36,575 bases of DNA from Bacteroidota bacterium. GTDB lineage: Bacteria > Bacteroidota > Ignavibacteria > UBA10030 > F1-140-MAGs086. Location: contig SXSO01000138.1 in the NCBI GenBank assembly GCA_005792205.1, positions 1-36,575 on the forward strand, written 5' to 3'. The position numbers and the translations under genes were made by a program. Below the pieces are notes generated by a model. It was not told the DNA's origin and searched no databases. It saw only the letters and a list, made by a program, of their open reading frames with translations. Shown one piece after another: positions 15,400 through 23,917 of this stretch; the stretch's first letter is position 1; each line of letters begins with the position of its first letter.

Positions 15400-16430
15400 A
15401 AAAATTTATTGATTTAAGAAGTGATACTGTCACAAAACCATCTCAACAAATGAGAGAAGCGATGATGTTAGCAGAAGTTGGAGACGATGTTTTTGGAGAA
15501 GATACAGCAACAAATTTATTGCAAGAAAAAATGGCAAAAATGTTGGGAAAAGAAAAATCTCTTTTTGTTCCATCTGGTTCAATGAGCAATCAAATTTGTA
15601 TCAAAGTTCATACTGAAATTGGAGACGAAATAATTTGTGAAGAAGGGTCTCACATTTTCAATTACGAAGTTGCAGCGCCAACAGTTTTATCATCTGTGCA
15701 AGTGAAAACAATAAAAGGAGTTGGTGGAGTTTTTACTTTGGAAGAAATTAAAAAACATATTCGTCCAAAAGTATATTATATGCCAACAACAAAATTAATT
15801 GAAATTGAAAACACACACAATAGAGCAGGAGGAACAATTTTTCCAATTGATGAGATTAAAAAAATTTCTGAGTTTGTAAAATCAGAAAATATAAAAATAC
15901 ATTTAGATGGTGCGCGACTTTGGAACGCATCTATTGAAACGGGAATTAGTTTGAAAGAATATGCAAGTTATTTTGATTCGGTTTCTGTATGTTTTTCAAA
16001 AGGATTAGGAGCTCCTGTTGGTTCGCTTCTTGCGGGGAGTTTTGAGTTTATGGAGAAAGCAAAAAAAATCAGAAAACTTTTTGGAGGAGGAATGAGACAA
16101 TGTGGAATTATTGCTGCTGCTGCAATGTATGCAGTTGAAAATAATTTTGAACGATTAAAAGAAGATCATAAAAAAGCAAAATTTTTTGCAGAAGAAATTT
16201 CAAAATTAAATTCACTTCACATTGATTTAGAAAGCGTGCAAACAAATATTGTTTTAATTGAATTTGAAAAAACAAAAAAATCACAAGTTGAAATTTTAAA
16301 TCTTCTAAAAGAAAATAAAATTCTTTTAACTTCTGGAAACTATAATAGCCTTCGTGCAGTTTTTCATCTTGATGTTGATATGGAAGAAGTAAAAAAGGGA
16401 ATTGAAATTTTTAAAATGTTATTTGAATGA
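15396..16430 (+). CDS. ltaE: Low-specificity L-threonine aldolase (PLP enzyme)
   Basis: 344 residues. The start MKKFIDLRSDTVTKPS and GDDVFGEDTATNLLQ are the classic opening of the family, IHLDGARLWNA holds the PLP-pairing Asp171, and Lys202 in CFSKGLGAPVGS binds PLP. It splits threonine or allo-threonine to glycine and acetaldehyde in the cytosol. It sits inside the envelope operon by overlap of 4 nt at each end, with no clear functional link to its neighbours. Confidence 0.94.
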   Translation: MKKFIDLRSDTVTKPSQQMREAMMLAEVGDDVFGEDTATNLLQEKMAKMLGKEKSLFVPSGSMSNQICIKVHTEIGDEIICEEGSHIFNYEVAAPTVLSSVQVKTIKGVGGVFTLEEIKKHIRPKVYYMPTTKLIEIENTHNRAGGTIFPIDEIKKISEFVKSENIKIHLDGARLWNASIETGISLKEYASYFDSVSVCFSKGLGAPVGSLLAGSFEFMEKAKKIRKLFGGGMRQCGIIAAAAMYAVENNFERLKEDHKKAKFFAEEISKLNSLHIDLESVQTNIVLIEFEKTKKSQVEILNLLKENKILLTSGNYNSLRAVFHLDVDMEEVKKGIEIFKMLFE

Positions 16431-16891
16431 ATATAAAAATTCGTAAAGCAACAGAAACCGATTTAAATTGTATTTACACATTTAATAAAAATATAGCATT
16501 TGAAACTGAACACATTTTTTTGGATGATGAAAAAATACAAAATGGTGTAATAAATCTTTTGAAAAATCCTTCATATGGATATTATATTGTTGCTGAAATT
16601 GAAAACAAAATTGTTGGGCAACTTATGATAACTTTTGAATGGAGTGATTGGAGAAACGGACTTTTTCTTTGGATTCAAAGTGTTTATGTTTTGCCGGAAT
16701 TCCGCAATAAAGGAATTTACCGTACATTATATAATTATGTTTTAACTAATGCGAAGAGTAATAAAAATGTTTGTGGAATAAGATTGTATGTAGAAAAAAA
16801 TAATAAAACAGCTCGATCCGTTTATAATAAACTTGGAATGAACGAAGCGGAGTACGCTATGTATGAAACAGATTTCGTAATAAAACGATGA
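16427..16891 (+). CDS. GNAT-family N-acetyltransferase
   Basis: 154 residues with the GNAT fold: IVGQLMITFE (beta-strand 4), the coenzyme A loop VLPEFRNKGIYRTLYN, and LYVEKNNKTARSVYNKLGM at the C-terminal end. It transfers an acetyl group from acetyl-CoA to an unknown amine. Co-transcribed with its neighbours; overlaps the thioesterase start. Confidence 0.9.
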   Translation: MNIKIRKATETDLNCIYTFNKNIAFETEHIFLDDEKIQNGVINLLKNPSYGYYIVAEIENKIVGQLMITFEWSDWRNGLFLWIQSVYVLPEFRNKGIYRTLYNYVLTNAKSNKNVCGIRLYVEKNNKTARSVYNKLGMNEAEYAMYETDFVIKR

Positions 16892-17331
16892 TGGAAAAAA
16901 ATATTTTCAAATTTTGTTCGCAAATTGGTGTTCGCAATTACGAAGTTGATTGGCAAGGAATTGTGCATAATGCAAATTACTTATTGTATTTTGAAGTTGG
17001 AAGAATTGAGTATTTAAAAAATTTGAAAATACAAATTGATTTAAAATCAATTCAAACAAATTCAAAAATTGTGCTTGTGAGAAATGAAATCAACCATCTA
17101 ATGCCTGCAAAATTTGATGAAACATTAAATATTTACACACGAATTTCCGAAATTAGAAATAGTAGTTTTGTGTTTGAAGGAATTTTAGAAGAAAAAAATT
17201 CAAAACGAATTATTGCAGAAAATGTTGCTTATCATGTTTGGTTGAATCCAAAAAATAATAAATCAAAACGTGTTTCAAATAGTTTTAGAAAAATTGTAAA
17301 AGAGTTTGAAAAAGAGAATTTGAAAATATAA
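16888..17331 (+). CDS. Acyl-CoA thioesterase, hotdog fold (YbgC/FadM-like)
   Basis: 147 residues. The segment VRNYEVDWQGIVHNANYL with Asp21 matches the active-site motif of 4-hydroxybenzoyl-CoA thioesterase-like proteins, and LLYFEVGRIEYL continues the central helix. It hydrolyses an acyl-CoA thioester; chain preference unknown. Two adjacent ATG codons (16888, 16891) could start it; the first overlaps the GNAT stop. It is the last gene of the operon and its stop abuts the convergent Ppx/GppA-type gene. Confidence 0.88.
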   Translation: MMEKNIFKFCSQIGVRNYEVDWQGIVHNANYLLYFEVGRIEYLKNLKIQIDLKSIQTNSKIVLVRNEINHLMPAKFDETLNIYTRISEIRNSSFVFEGILEEKNSKRIIAENVAYHVWLNPKNNKSKRVSNSFRKIVKEFEKENLKI

Positions 17332-18252
17332 TTAAAAGTTTTTTCCCAAAATATTTTTTAATAAAACCCCATAACGCAAACCACAAGTTGAAACAATTAT
17401 TTTTTCCCAATTAAAAAATTTCATCACTTCGTAGAGTATTAAAACCCCTGAAAATATTATATCTTCTCGCCCTTTTGTAATTGTTGATAAATTTAAAATT
17501 TCTTTGTGATGCATTATTTTTAGTTTTTCAAAAAAAAACGTTACATCAGAAAAATTTAAATTTGTGTTGTGAATTTCTCTTTCATCAAAAAATAAAATTT
17601 TTTGTTTTAATCCCGCAACAGTTGTAACAGTTCCAGCAACTCCAATTGCAATTGAATTTGAAATCGAATTCTTATCAAACTTTTGCAATTCATTTTGAAT
17701 AAATTTTCTTGCATTTTCTATTTCAAAATTCTTTGGAATTTCATTTTCAAAAAATTTTTCTTTCAATCTCACAGCACCAACATCAATTGATTTTGCAATT
17801 AAATTTTTTTCAACCAAAGTTGTAATTTCTGTACTTCCTCCACCGATGTCAAAAACAGAAATTTTATTTTTATTTTCCAAATTCAAATTGTGAAGTGCTC
17901 CAATGAATGTGAGTTTCGCTTCGTTGTCACCGCTTAAAACTTCAATTTCCAAATCGGTTTCTGTTTTTATAAAATTTAAAATTTCAATTTTAATTTTTGT
18001 ATCACGAAATGAACTTGTTGCAACAACAAAAATTTTTTCAACACAAAAATTTGAAATGATTGATTTATATTCAATCAAAACATTTTTCAATTTTTCCTGT
18101 GATATTTTTGAAATCAAATTTGTTTTATCAACATTTTCTCCGCTTCTTGGAAAACGAATTGCATTGAAAAGTGAAACCAAAGAATTATTTTGAATCTCGG
18201 CAATAAGCAGTAAACATGTGTTTGTCCCGATGTCAATTGAGGCAACTCTCAT
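17332..18252 (-). CDS. Ppx/GppA-family phosphatase
   Basis: 306 residues, only the catalytic ASKHA-fold domain, without the C-terminal HD domain found in longer members. Motifs in order are IDIGTNTCLLLIAE (phosphate loop), VVATSSFRD, VLSGDNEAKLTFIGA, FDIGGGSTEIT (second loop), GVAGTVTTVAGL and GREDIIFSGVLIL. Members hydrolyse polyphosphate or the pppGpp terminal phosphate. The family usually has a Glu-Glu pair after SG; here the residues are Asp-Asn-Glu. Single gene, convergent with the operon to its left. Confidence 0.9.
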   Translation of the reverse strand: MRVASIDIGTNTCLLLIAEIQNNSLVSLFNAIRFPRSGENVDKTNLISKISQEKLKNVLIEYKSIISNFCVEKIFVVATSSFRDTKIKIEILNFIKTETDLEIEVLSGDNEAKLTFIGALHNLNLENKNKISVFDIGGGSTEITTLVEKNLIAKSIDVGAVRLKEKFFENEIPKNFEIENARKFIQNELQKFDKNSISNSIAIGVAGTVTTVAGLKQKILFFDEREIHNTNLNFSDVTFFFEKLKIMHHKEILNLSTITKGREDIIFSGVLILYEVMKFFNWEKIIVSTCGLRYGVLLKNILGKNF

Positions 18253-18348
18253 AAAAAAATTGAGTATAAAAATAAGAAAGTTTTATTGAAAGAATTTGTT
18301 TTAACACATTTAAACTCGTAAAAATAAATAATTATTTTTCTTTTATTG

Positions 18349-18545
18349 AATTTATTTTGAAAAATTTTGGTGTGTTTTTTCCCAAAAGAAGAGTGTTTTT
18401 CTTCGTCAAAATGGTTTACTTTTGACCGAAATGATGATATTTTTGCAAAAATACATTCTATTTTTGGAAAAATATCATCATTTCGGTCACAAACATAGTA
18501 TTCCGAATCAATAGATTAAACAGGAAAAAATTTCCTCTTTAAAAC
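18349..18545 (+). repeat. Intergenic modular repeat, copy 4
   Basis: The 18253-18614 gap holds no gene. Plus-strand order is the same as in copy 2: a module with TTCTTCGTCAAAATGGTTTAC, GACCGAAATG, the 65-nt hairpin (18424-18488), then a short tail of the third module (CAATAGATTAAACAGG, then AAAAAATTTCCTC). The copy is more diverged than copies 1-3 and abuts the minus-strand terminator of the next gene. Confidence 0.8.
18424..18488. repeat. 65-nt near-perfect hairpin
   Basis: Outer arms of 21 nt are perfect inverted repeats (GACCGAAATGATGATATTTTT at 18424-18444 against its complement at 18468-18488). After one unpaired G on each side come perfect 8-nt inner arms CAAAAATA / TATTTTTG, around a CATTC loop. 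The same 65-nt length and the same CAYTC loop occur in the diverged modules at 4729-4793 and 10195-10259. It is not a standard terminator, as no T-run follows on either strand. Confidence 0.9.
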
Positions 18546-18590
18546 AAAAATAAAAAAGGGACACAAAAAAACTTTGTATCCCATTTTCTT
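18545..18590 (-). terminator. Rho-independent terminator of the SBBP T9SS gene
   Basis: On the minus strand the stem reads AAAATGGGATACAAAG with partner TTTGTGTCCC followed by a T-rich run, the same element as at 111-150 and 4583-4622. It starts 28 nt after the stop codon. Confidence 0.85.
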
Positions 18591-18614
18591 TTAACGACGA
18601 TAACGACTAAAAAT

Positions 18615-21131
18615 TTATTTTACTAAAATCATTTTCTTCATTTCAGAAAAATTATTTGTCGTCAATTTGTAAAAATAAATTCCACTGTTTAAATTTGTTG
18701 CATCAAAATCAATTTCGTAAAATCCACTTTCCATTTCTTCATTATTTATTAGTGTAGAAATTTCACGTCCAAGAACATCATAAATTTTTAACGACACATT
18801 TTCAACATCAACTAACGAAAATAAAATCGTTGTCTTCGGATTAAATGGATTTGGATAATTTTGTTGCAAAGAAAATTTCGTCGGTGAAAAATTTTCTGCA
18901 TCAAGAAAATCTTCGTTTAAATTTTTCCCTGAATTATCTTTTACAATTGGAACATCAATTGAAGGATATGCAACTCCATCAAGTGTTACTGCATAAGATT
19001 TTTTCAAATTTAAAACAGCATTTTGATCAACAGTATAGTTTGATGTATCAAATGTTGCACTGAATCCTTCATTTATTCTTCGCAAAATATTTTCAGAAAA
19101 TGAATACAAATTTTTATACGCATCTGAATTTGTTACACTATTCAAAGACCAAAATGTTGCAAGTGAATCCATATAGTTTGCAATTTGTTTTAAAGATAAT
19201 CCATAAATATCTCGTCCCATAAACGTAAATGAAGTATCTAAAATTAGATCTTCAAATCCATTTGGTGTAACAAAAACTTTACTTGCAGCAATGTTAAGTT
19301 TAAACAACATTCCTTGTTCCAAAAATTTATTATTGTAGTTATCGCGTTTTGGTTTTATTGCTTTAGCAAGTTTTTTTCCCGTAGATTTTCCTGTTGAAAC
19401 ATTTCTCACATAATCAAGTGGGAATGATGTGTCAGAAATTGTGTGAGAAGAAGTATAAAGTTTTCCTAAATCAGTTGATTTTTTAAATTCAATCCACGCA
19501 ATTGTTTTTGCTAAAGTTGTATTTGTTGTACTTACACCAAATACAACTGCACTTCCTTTTGGTGTTTGTGATTGAAATACGTTTTCAACTGCTGTAACAA
19601 GATTGGGAGCAGTTTTAAATGTAACTTTATCTTTGTTGTAAACAATTTTTTTTAATTTATCTGAAAGAGAAATTTCAGATTTGAATGTTCTATATTTTCC
19701 TGAAATGTTTTGTTCAAATCCATATTTTGCAATAAAAATATCATATGAACTATGTGAATTAGTTGTCATAACAGAATCAAATGTCATAACTTGACTATCA
19801 TAATATCCTGTTATGAAATAATTTCCATCGGTATCAACTGTTATACTTTGACCTTTATCTAAATCACCACCACCACCATTTTCAACTAATACAACATTTC
19901 CATTTGCATCATATTTTGCAATGAAAATATCTGATGATGTTGTAGATGTATTTGTAATTGTAATTGTACCAAAACTTGCTGATGTTCCTGAAAAATATCC
20001 CGTGATAAAACTATTTCCACTTCCGTCTACAAAAATATCCCAACCAAAATCATCACTTGTTCCTCCTGCACTTTTTACCCATTTAAAAATTCCATTTGCA
20101 TCATATTTTACAATAAAAATATCGCTTCCACTTCCTTGATGGTTTGTTACAGAACCACTTCCAAATTCAATTGAATTACTTTTGAAATATCCAACTGTAT
20201 AAACATTTCCATTGTCATCTACATCAAGTGAATATGTTTTATCTTCATCTCCACCAACTCCACTTTTTGCCCAAAGAACTTCTCCATCTGCATCAAACTT
20301 TGTAATGAAGACATCTGCATCTCCATCATTGGTTAAAGTTGCCGTTGTATCAAATGTAAGTGTTGAGCTATAAAAAAATCCAGAAATAAAACTATTTCCA
20401 CTGTTGTCAACTGTGATTCCACTTCCAACATCGTTATATTCTTCACCAAAACTTTTTGCCCACGTAATTTCACCATCAGCAGTTGAAAGTTTTGCAATAA
20501 AAATATCTCCACTTACAGTTGTATCACTATTATTAAACAAAGCAGAGTTTCCAAACGTAATTGTGTTACTATAAAAAACACCAGTGATATACACATTGTT
20601 ATTATCTGTTGCAATGTCTAAACTATAATCTGCGTTTTCATTTCCAAATCTTTTTGCCCATTCAACTTCACCATTAGCAGAAGAAAGTTTTGCAATAAAT
20701 ATATCTTCATTTCCTGCAGATGTTAAAGTTGTTGAGCCAAATTCAATAGCATTTTTAAAATATCCTGTAATATAAATATTTCCATTGTCATCAATATCTA
20801 TATTTTTACATTCATCTGTATTTGTTCCACCAAAACTTTTTGCCCAAACAACATTTCCACTTGAATTATATTTTACAACGAAAACATCTGCAAGTCCATT
20901 ACTTGTCAAAATTGTTGAACCAAAAGTTGTTATTTCCGAACTTTCAAAATATCCTGTAATATAAATGTTTCCATTGTTATCCGTAACAATACTTTGTCCA
21001 TAATCATTTCCATTTCCTCCAGAAGTTCTAGCAAATTGCCATTCAGGTGTTTGTGAAAAAGTTTCAGTAAAAAATGCAACACAAATTAAAATTGTTGCAA
21101 TAATATTTTTAGTTTTTAACGTAATGTTCAT
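18615..21131 (-). CDS. T9SS-secreted SBBP-repeat beta-propeller protein
   Basis: 838 residues. Signal peptide ends TETFS before QTPEW. Residues 30-475 hold seven SBBP-type repeats of about 50-70 residues, each with a D..GN(I/V/S)Y(I/T)(T/V)GYF core and a D(I/V)F(I/V)(A/V)K(Y/L) strand, consistent with a seven-bladed beta-propeller. Residues 480-730 are the uncharacterised domain shared with the GH8 protein (starts RTFKSE), and residues 752-838 are a T9SS sorting domain (QQNYPNPFNPKTT, ends EMKKMILVK). It should be exported to the cell surface. Propellers of this type often bind ligands or proteins; no catalytic residues are evident. A single gene with the terminator shared by other sorting-domain genes. 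Confidence 0.88.
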   Translation of the reverse strand: MNITLKTKNIIATILICVAFFTETFSQTPEWQFARTSGGNGNDYGQSIVTDNNGNIYITGYFESSEITTFGSTILTSNGLADVFVVKYNSSGNVVWAKSFGGTNTDECKNIDIDDNGNIYITGYFKNAIEFGSTTLTSAGNEDIFIAKLSSANGEVEWAKRFGNENADYSLDIATDNNNVYITGVFYSNTITFGNSALFNNSDTTVSGDIFIAKLSTADGEITWAKSFGEEYNDVGSGITVDNSGNSFISGFFYSSTLTFDTTATLTNDGDADVFITKFDADGEVLWAKSGVGGDEDKTYSLDVDDNGNVYTVGYFKSNSIEFGSGSVTNHQGSGSDIFIVKYDANGIFKWVKSAGGTSDDFGWDIFVDGSGNSFITGYFSGTSASFGTITITNTSTTSSDIFIAKYDANGNVVLVENGGGGDLDKGQSITVDTDGNYFITGYYDSQVMTFDSVMTTNSHSSYDIFIAKYGFEQNISGKYRTFKSEISLSDKLKKIVYNKDKVTFKTAPNLVTAVENVFQSQTPKGSAVVFGVSTTNTTLAKTIAWIEFKKSTDLGKLYTSSHTISDTSFPLDYVRNVSTGKSTGKKLAKAIKPKRDNYNNKFLEQGMLFKLNIAASKVFVTPNGFEDLILDTSFTFMGRDIYGLSLKQIANYMDSLATFWSLNSVTNSDAYKNLYSFSENILRRINEGFSATFDTSNYTVDQNAVLNLKKSYAVTLDGVAYPSIDVPIVKDNSGKNLNEDFLDAENFSPTKFSLQQNYPNPFNPKTTILFSLVDVENVSLKIYDVLGREISTLINNEEMESGFYEIDFDATNLNSGIYFYKLTTNNFSEMKKMILVK
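18942..19694 (-). other. Uncharacterised RTFKS domain before the sorting domain, copy B
   Basis: Residues 480-730 of the SBBP protein. It aligns with residues about 982-1226 of the GH8 protein, with shared RTFKS, IAWIEFKKS, LYTSSHT, NIAAS, LILDTSF and RRINEGF landmarks. Not recognised as a named family. Confidence 0.7.
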
Positions 21132-21180
21132 AATCGTTTATGTTTTTGTGAATAAAATTTCTTTGAAGAAGTTAAAAAAA

Positions 21181-21196
21181 ATTATTTATTTACAAA
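21181..21196 (-). promoter_or_regulatory. 16-nt upstream motif shared by the two T9SS genes
   Basis: The minus strand reads TTTGTAAATAAATAAT, identical to 496-511 on the plus strand. It lies 49 nt before the ATG here and 60 nt before the ATG at 572, and is followed in both by a T-rich segment ending with CTTC. It could be a promoter element or regulator site. Confidence 0.45.
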
Positions 21197-21280
21197 AATT
21201 TTAAATTGGTTTATGTTAAAAAACATGTTTTTTTAAGAGAAATAAATGTGTAGAAAAAGAAATTGGTTTTAAAAAAATAT

Positions 21281-22123
21281 CTAATCAATTTTTTCCAAAC
21301 AAAATGCAATCCATTCATTTTCTTCAATTTGTTCAATTATGTTGAGTGAATGTTTTTCAAACTGAGAAACTAAATTTTCATATTCAGTTTTGAGTAATCC
21401 TGAAAGCAAAATTTTTCCACCAGTTTTTGTTTTGAGTTTTATCTTGTTTAAAATTGGTAAAATCACAGACGATTGAATGTTTGCAATTATTAAGTCAAAA
21501 CTATTTTCCAAAACATCTTCAATTGTTCCCAAAGAAATTTGAACTTTATTTTCTACAAAGTTTTTTTCTACATTTTCATTTGCATTTTGAATTGACCACT
21601 CATCATTATCAATTGCAACACAACGTTTTGCACCAAGTTTAACTGCAACAATTGAAAGTATTCCACTTCCAGTTCCAATATCTAAAATAGAATTTTCTTT
21701 TTGTAAAAATTTTTCAATTAGTTTTGCAATTAGACGAGTTGTTTCGTGATGTCCAGTTCCAAATGACATTTTTGGATCTATAATAATTTCAATTTTATTT
21801 TTAATAGATAAATTTTTCCATGATGGTTTTACAATTATATTTTCAGTGATTTGAATTGGTTCAATTGAGTTTTCCCAAATATCATTCCAATTTTTATTTT
21901 CCAATTCTAAAATTTTAACTTTACTTTTTTCAATTTTAAATTCGTTTAATAACTCAAAAAATTCAATTTGAAAAATTTCATTCCAATCATTTTTTTCCAA
22001 ATAGCATTTCAAAAAAGTTTTGTCTTCCCAAAAGTTTTCAAATCCAATTGAAATTAATTTTGCAATTAAAATTTCATTTTCAAACGAAGCATTTTCAATT
22101 GAAATTTCTAAAAAAGTTTTCAC
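21281..22123 (-). CDS. prmA: Ribosomal protein L11 methyltransferase
   Basis: 280 residues, GTG start overlapping the previous TGA. The PrmA-specific FGTGHHETT lies at 121-129 and the SAM-binding ILDIGTGSGILS at 146-157, after the N-terminal substrate-recognition domain; LIIANIQSS is the catalytic region. It methylates ribosomal protein L11 in the cytosol. Last gene of the four-gene leftward operon from 24709. Confidence 0.93.
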   Translation of the reverse strand: MKTFLEISIENASFENEILIAKLISIGFENFWEDKTFLKCYLEKNDWNEIFQIEFFELLNEFKIEKSKVKILELENKNWNDIWENSIEPIQITENIIVKPSWKNLSIKNKIEIIIDPKMSFGTGHHETTRLIAKLIEKFLQKENSILDIGTGSGILSIVAVKLGAKRCVAIDNDEWSIQNANENVEKNFVENKVQISLGTIEDVLENSFDLIIANIQSSVILPILNKIKLKTKTGGKILLSGLLKTEYENLVSQFEKHSLNIIEQIEENEWIAFCLEKID

Positions 22124-23061
22124 TGTGTGTAAATTATTTTTAATATAACTTTTCCAATTTTTTCCAAACTTTCACCACTACAATTTTCTGGAATATCTTG
22201 TGTTGTGTGCCAAAATTTATTTGTTTCATCAGGATACTCAAAATCAATGATATCAACGGTAGGAATTCCAATTTCATTGAATGGAATGTGGTCATCTAAA
22301 AGAGCACTTCCTTCGTTAAATTCAAATTCATAAATTCCAATTTCGTTTGCGGTATTCCAAATTAAATCAACAATGTTTGGGGCAAAATAAATTGAATTTT
22401 TTTCTTTTAAAATTTTTAAGTTTTTATCTCCAACCATATCAAGTAAAATTCCAAATTGCGGTTTCGTTTTGAACAAAAAATTTTTTGCAAAATATTTTGA
22501 ACCAAGCAAATAATTTTCCGTTCCTTCTTTTCCAAAATCCTCTCCATCAACAAACAAAATATCAACACCACAATTTGGTTTTTGAATTTTTAAAATTTTT
22601 GCAATCTCCAACAAAACACTAACTCCACTTGCTCCATCATTTGCTCCAAGAATTGGTAAATTTTGTTTTTTTAAAATTTCATCTCTATCAGCAAATGGAC
22701 GTGTATCCCAATGTGCAATTAGAAGAATTCTGTTTTGTCTTTGAATTTCAAATTGCGCAAAGATATTTGTGAGATTTAAGTTTTGGGTTTCAATTTGTTG
22801 AGAAAAATTTTGAAGAATAACAGTATCAGCAAATTTTTTTAATTCGCTATGTAAAAAATTCAAACACAAATTATGCGATTGCGTATTTGGAACTCTTGGA
22901 CCAAATTTAGTTTGTGCAATTAAATAATTGAAAGAATTTTCTTTATTAAATATTGGAATTGAAATTTCTTTTTTGATGTCAATTTTATTTTCAGAAGTTT
23001 TTTTTTCACATGAAAAAAATAAAATTGACAAAAAGAAAATTATTATTTTAAAATTTTTCAT
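22120..23061 (-). CDS. Lipoprotein of the M28 / glutaminyl cyclase family
   Basis: 313 residues from the ATG at 23061, preferred over an upstream start because the N-terminus MKNFKIIIFFLSILFFSC is a lipoprotein signal with Cys18. Zinc-site and active-site residues of the glutaminyl-peptide cyclotransferase branch of M28 are visible: IAHWDTRP, LGANDGASG, FVDGEDFG, LLDMVGD, ALLDDHIPF and FWHTTQDIPE. It would turn N-terminal Gln of exported proteins into pyroglutamate, or act as an aminopeptidase. It overlaps folD by 14 nt and prmA by 4. Confidence 0.85.
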   Translation of the reverse strand: MKNFKIIIFFLSILFFSCEKKTSENKIDIKKEISIPIFNKENSFNYLIAQTKFGPRVPNTQSHNLCLNFLHSELKKFADTVILQNFSQQIETQNLNLTNIFAQFEIQRQNRILLIAHWDTRPFADRDEILKKQNLPILGANDGASGVSVLLEIAKILKIQKPNCGVDILFVDGEDFGKEGTENYLLGSKYFAKNFLFKTKPQFGILLDMVGDKNLKILKEKNSIYFAPNIVDLIWNTANEIGIYEFEFNEGSALLDDHIPFNEIGIPTVDIIDFEYPDETNKFWHTTQDIPENCSGESLEKIGKVILKIIYTQ

Positions 23062-23914
23062 TTTCAAAAGCAGCACTAAATGTATTTTTCACCAACATTG
23101 CAATTGTCATTGGACCAACTCCTCCGGGAACAGGAGTTATTGCACTCACAATTTCTTTTACGTTTTCAAAATCAACATCTCCAACAATTTTTTTATCAGT
23201 TGTTCTATTTATTCCAACATCAATCACAACACAATTTTCTTTTACCATTTCTTTTGTAACAAAATTTTGTTTTCCAATTGCAGCAATTAAAATATTTGCT
23301 TCTTTTGTAAAACTGGAAATATTTTTTGTTCCTGTATGAATAATTGTAACTGTTGCGTTTCCACTATTTTTTTGAAGTAAAAGATTTGCAATTGGTTTTC
23401 CAACAATGTTACTTCGCCCAATAATTACAATATGTTTTCCACTTGTTTCAATTTGATAGCGAAGCAAAAGTTCATAAATTCCAAGTGGAGTACAAGGAAT
23501 AAAACATTTTTGTCCCAACACAAGTTTTCCAACATTTATTGGATGAAATCCATCTACATCTTTTTTGTAGTCAATTGCTTCAATGATTTTATTTTCGTCA
23601 ATATGTTTTGGAAGTGGAAGTTGAACAAGAATTCCATGAATACTTTTGTTACTATTGAATTTGTTGATTATGTTCAATAAATCCGATTCAGAAATTTTTT
23701 CATCAACTCTTTCTATAGCGGAATGAAACCCAAGTTCATTGCATATTTTTGCTTTTGAAGAAACATAAATTTGTGAAGCAGGATTATTTCCAATTAATAT
23801 AAGAGCAATTCCTGGAATTATATTTTTTTTTTTTTTTAAAATTTCAAATTCAATTTTTATTTCTTCTAAAATTTTTTTTGAAATCAATTTTCCATCTATA
23901 ATTTTTGCTGACAT
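23048..23914 (-). CDS. folD: Bifunctional methylene-THF dehydrogenase / cyclohydrolase
   Basis: 288 residues. YVSSKAK with Tyr50 and Lys54 is the active site, KDVDGFHPINVGKL and PVPGGVGPMTIAML are family signatures, and VIIGRSNIVGKP is the NADP loop. It interconverts methylene- and formyl-tetrahydrofolate for one-carbon metabolism. Near the start, codons for KKKKN are made by a run of 15 A (minus strand), an unusual slippage-prone tract. Co-transcribed with its neighbours. Confidence 0.95.
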   Translation of the reverse strand: MSAKIIDGKLISKKILEEIKIEFEILKKKKNIIPGIALILIGNNPASQIYVSSKAKICNELGFHSAIERVDEKISESDLLNIINKFNSNKSIHGILVQLPLPKHIDENKIIEAIDYKKDVDGFHPINVGKLVLGQKCFIPCTPLGIYELLLRYQIETSGKHIVIIGRSNIVGKPIANLLLQKNSGNATVTIIHTGTKNISSFTKEANILIAAIGKQNFVTKEMVKENCVVIDVGINRTTDKKIVGDVDFENVKEIVSAITPVPGGVGPMTIAMLVKNTFSAAFENEKF

Positions 23915-23917
23915 AAA

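Noticed and set aside
21214-21238. A-T palindrome around AAAAAACATGTTTTTT as a terminator of the prmA operon
   Set aside because: There is no loop and almost no G-C pair in the stem, so a stable hairpin is unlikely; it may be chance in AT-rich DNA.
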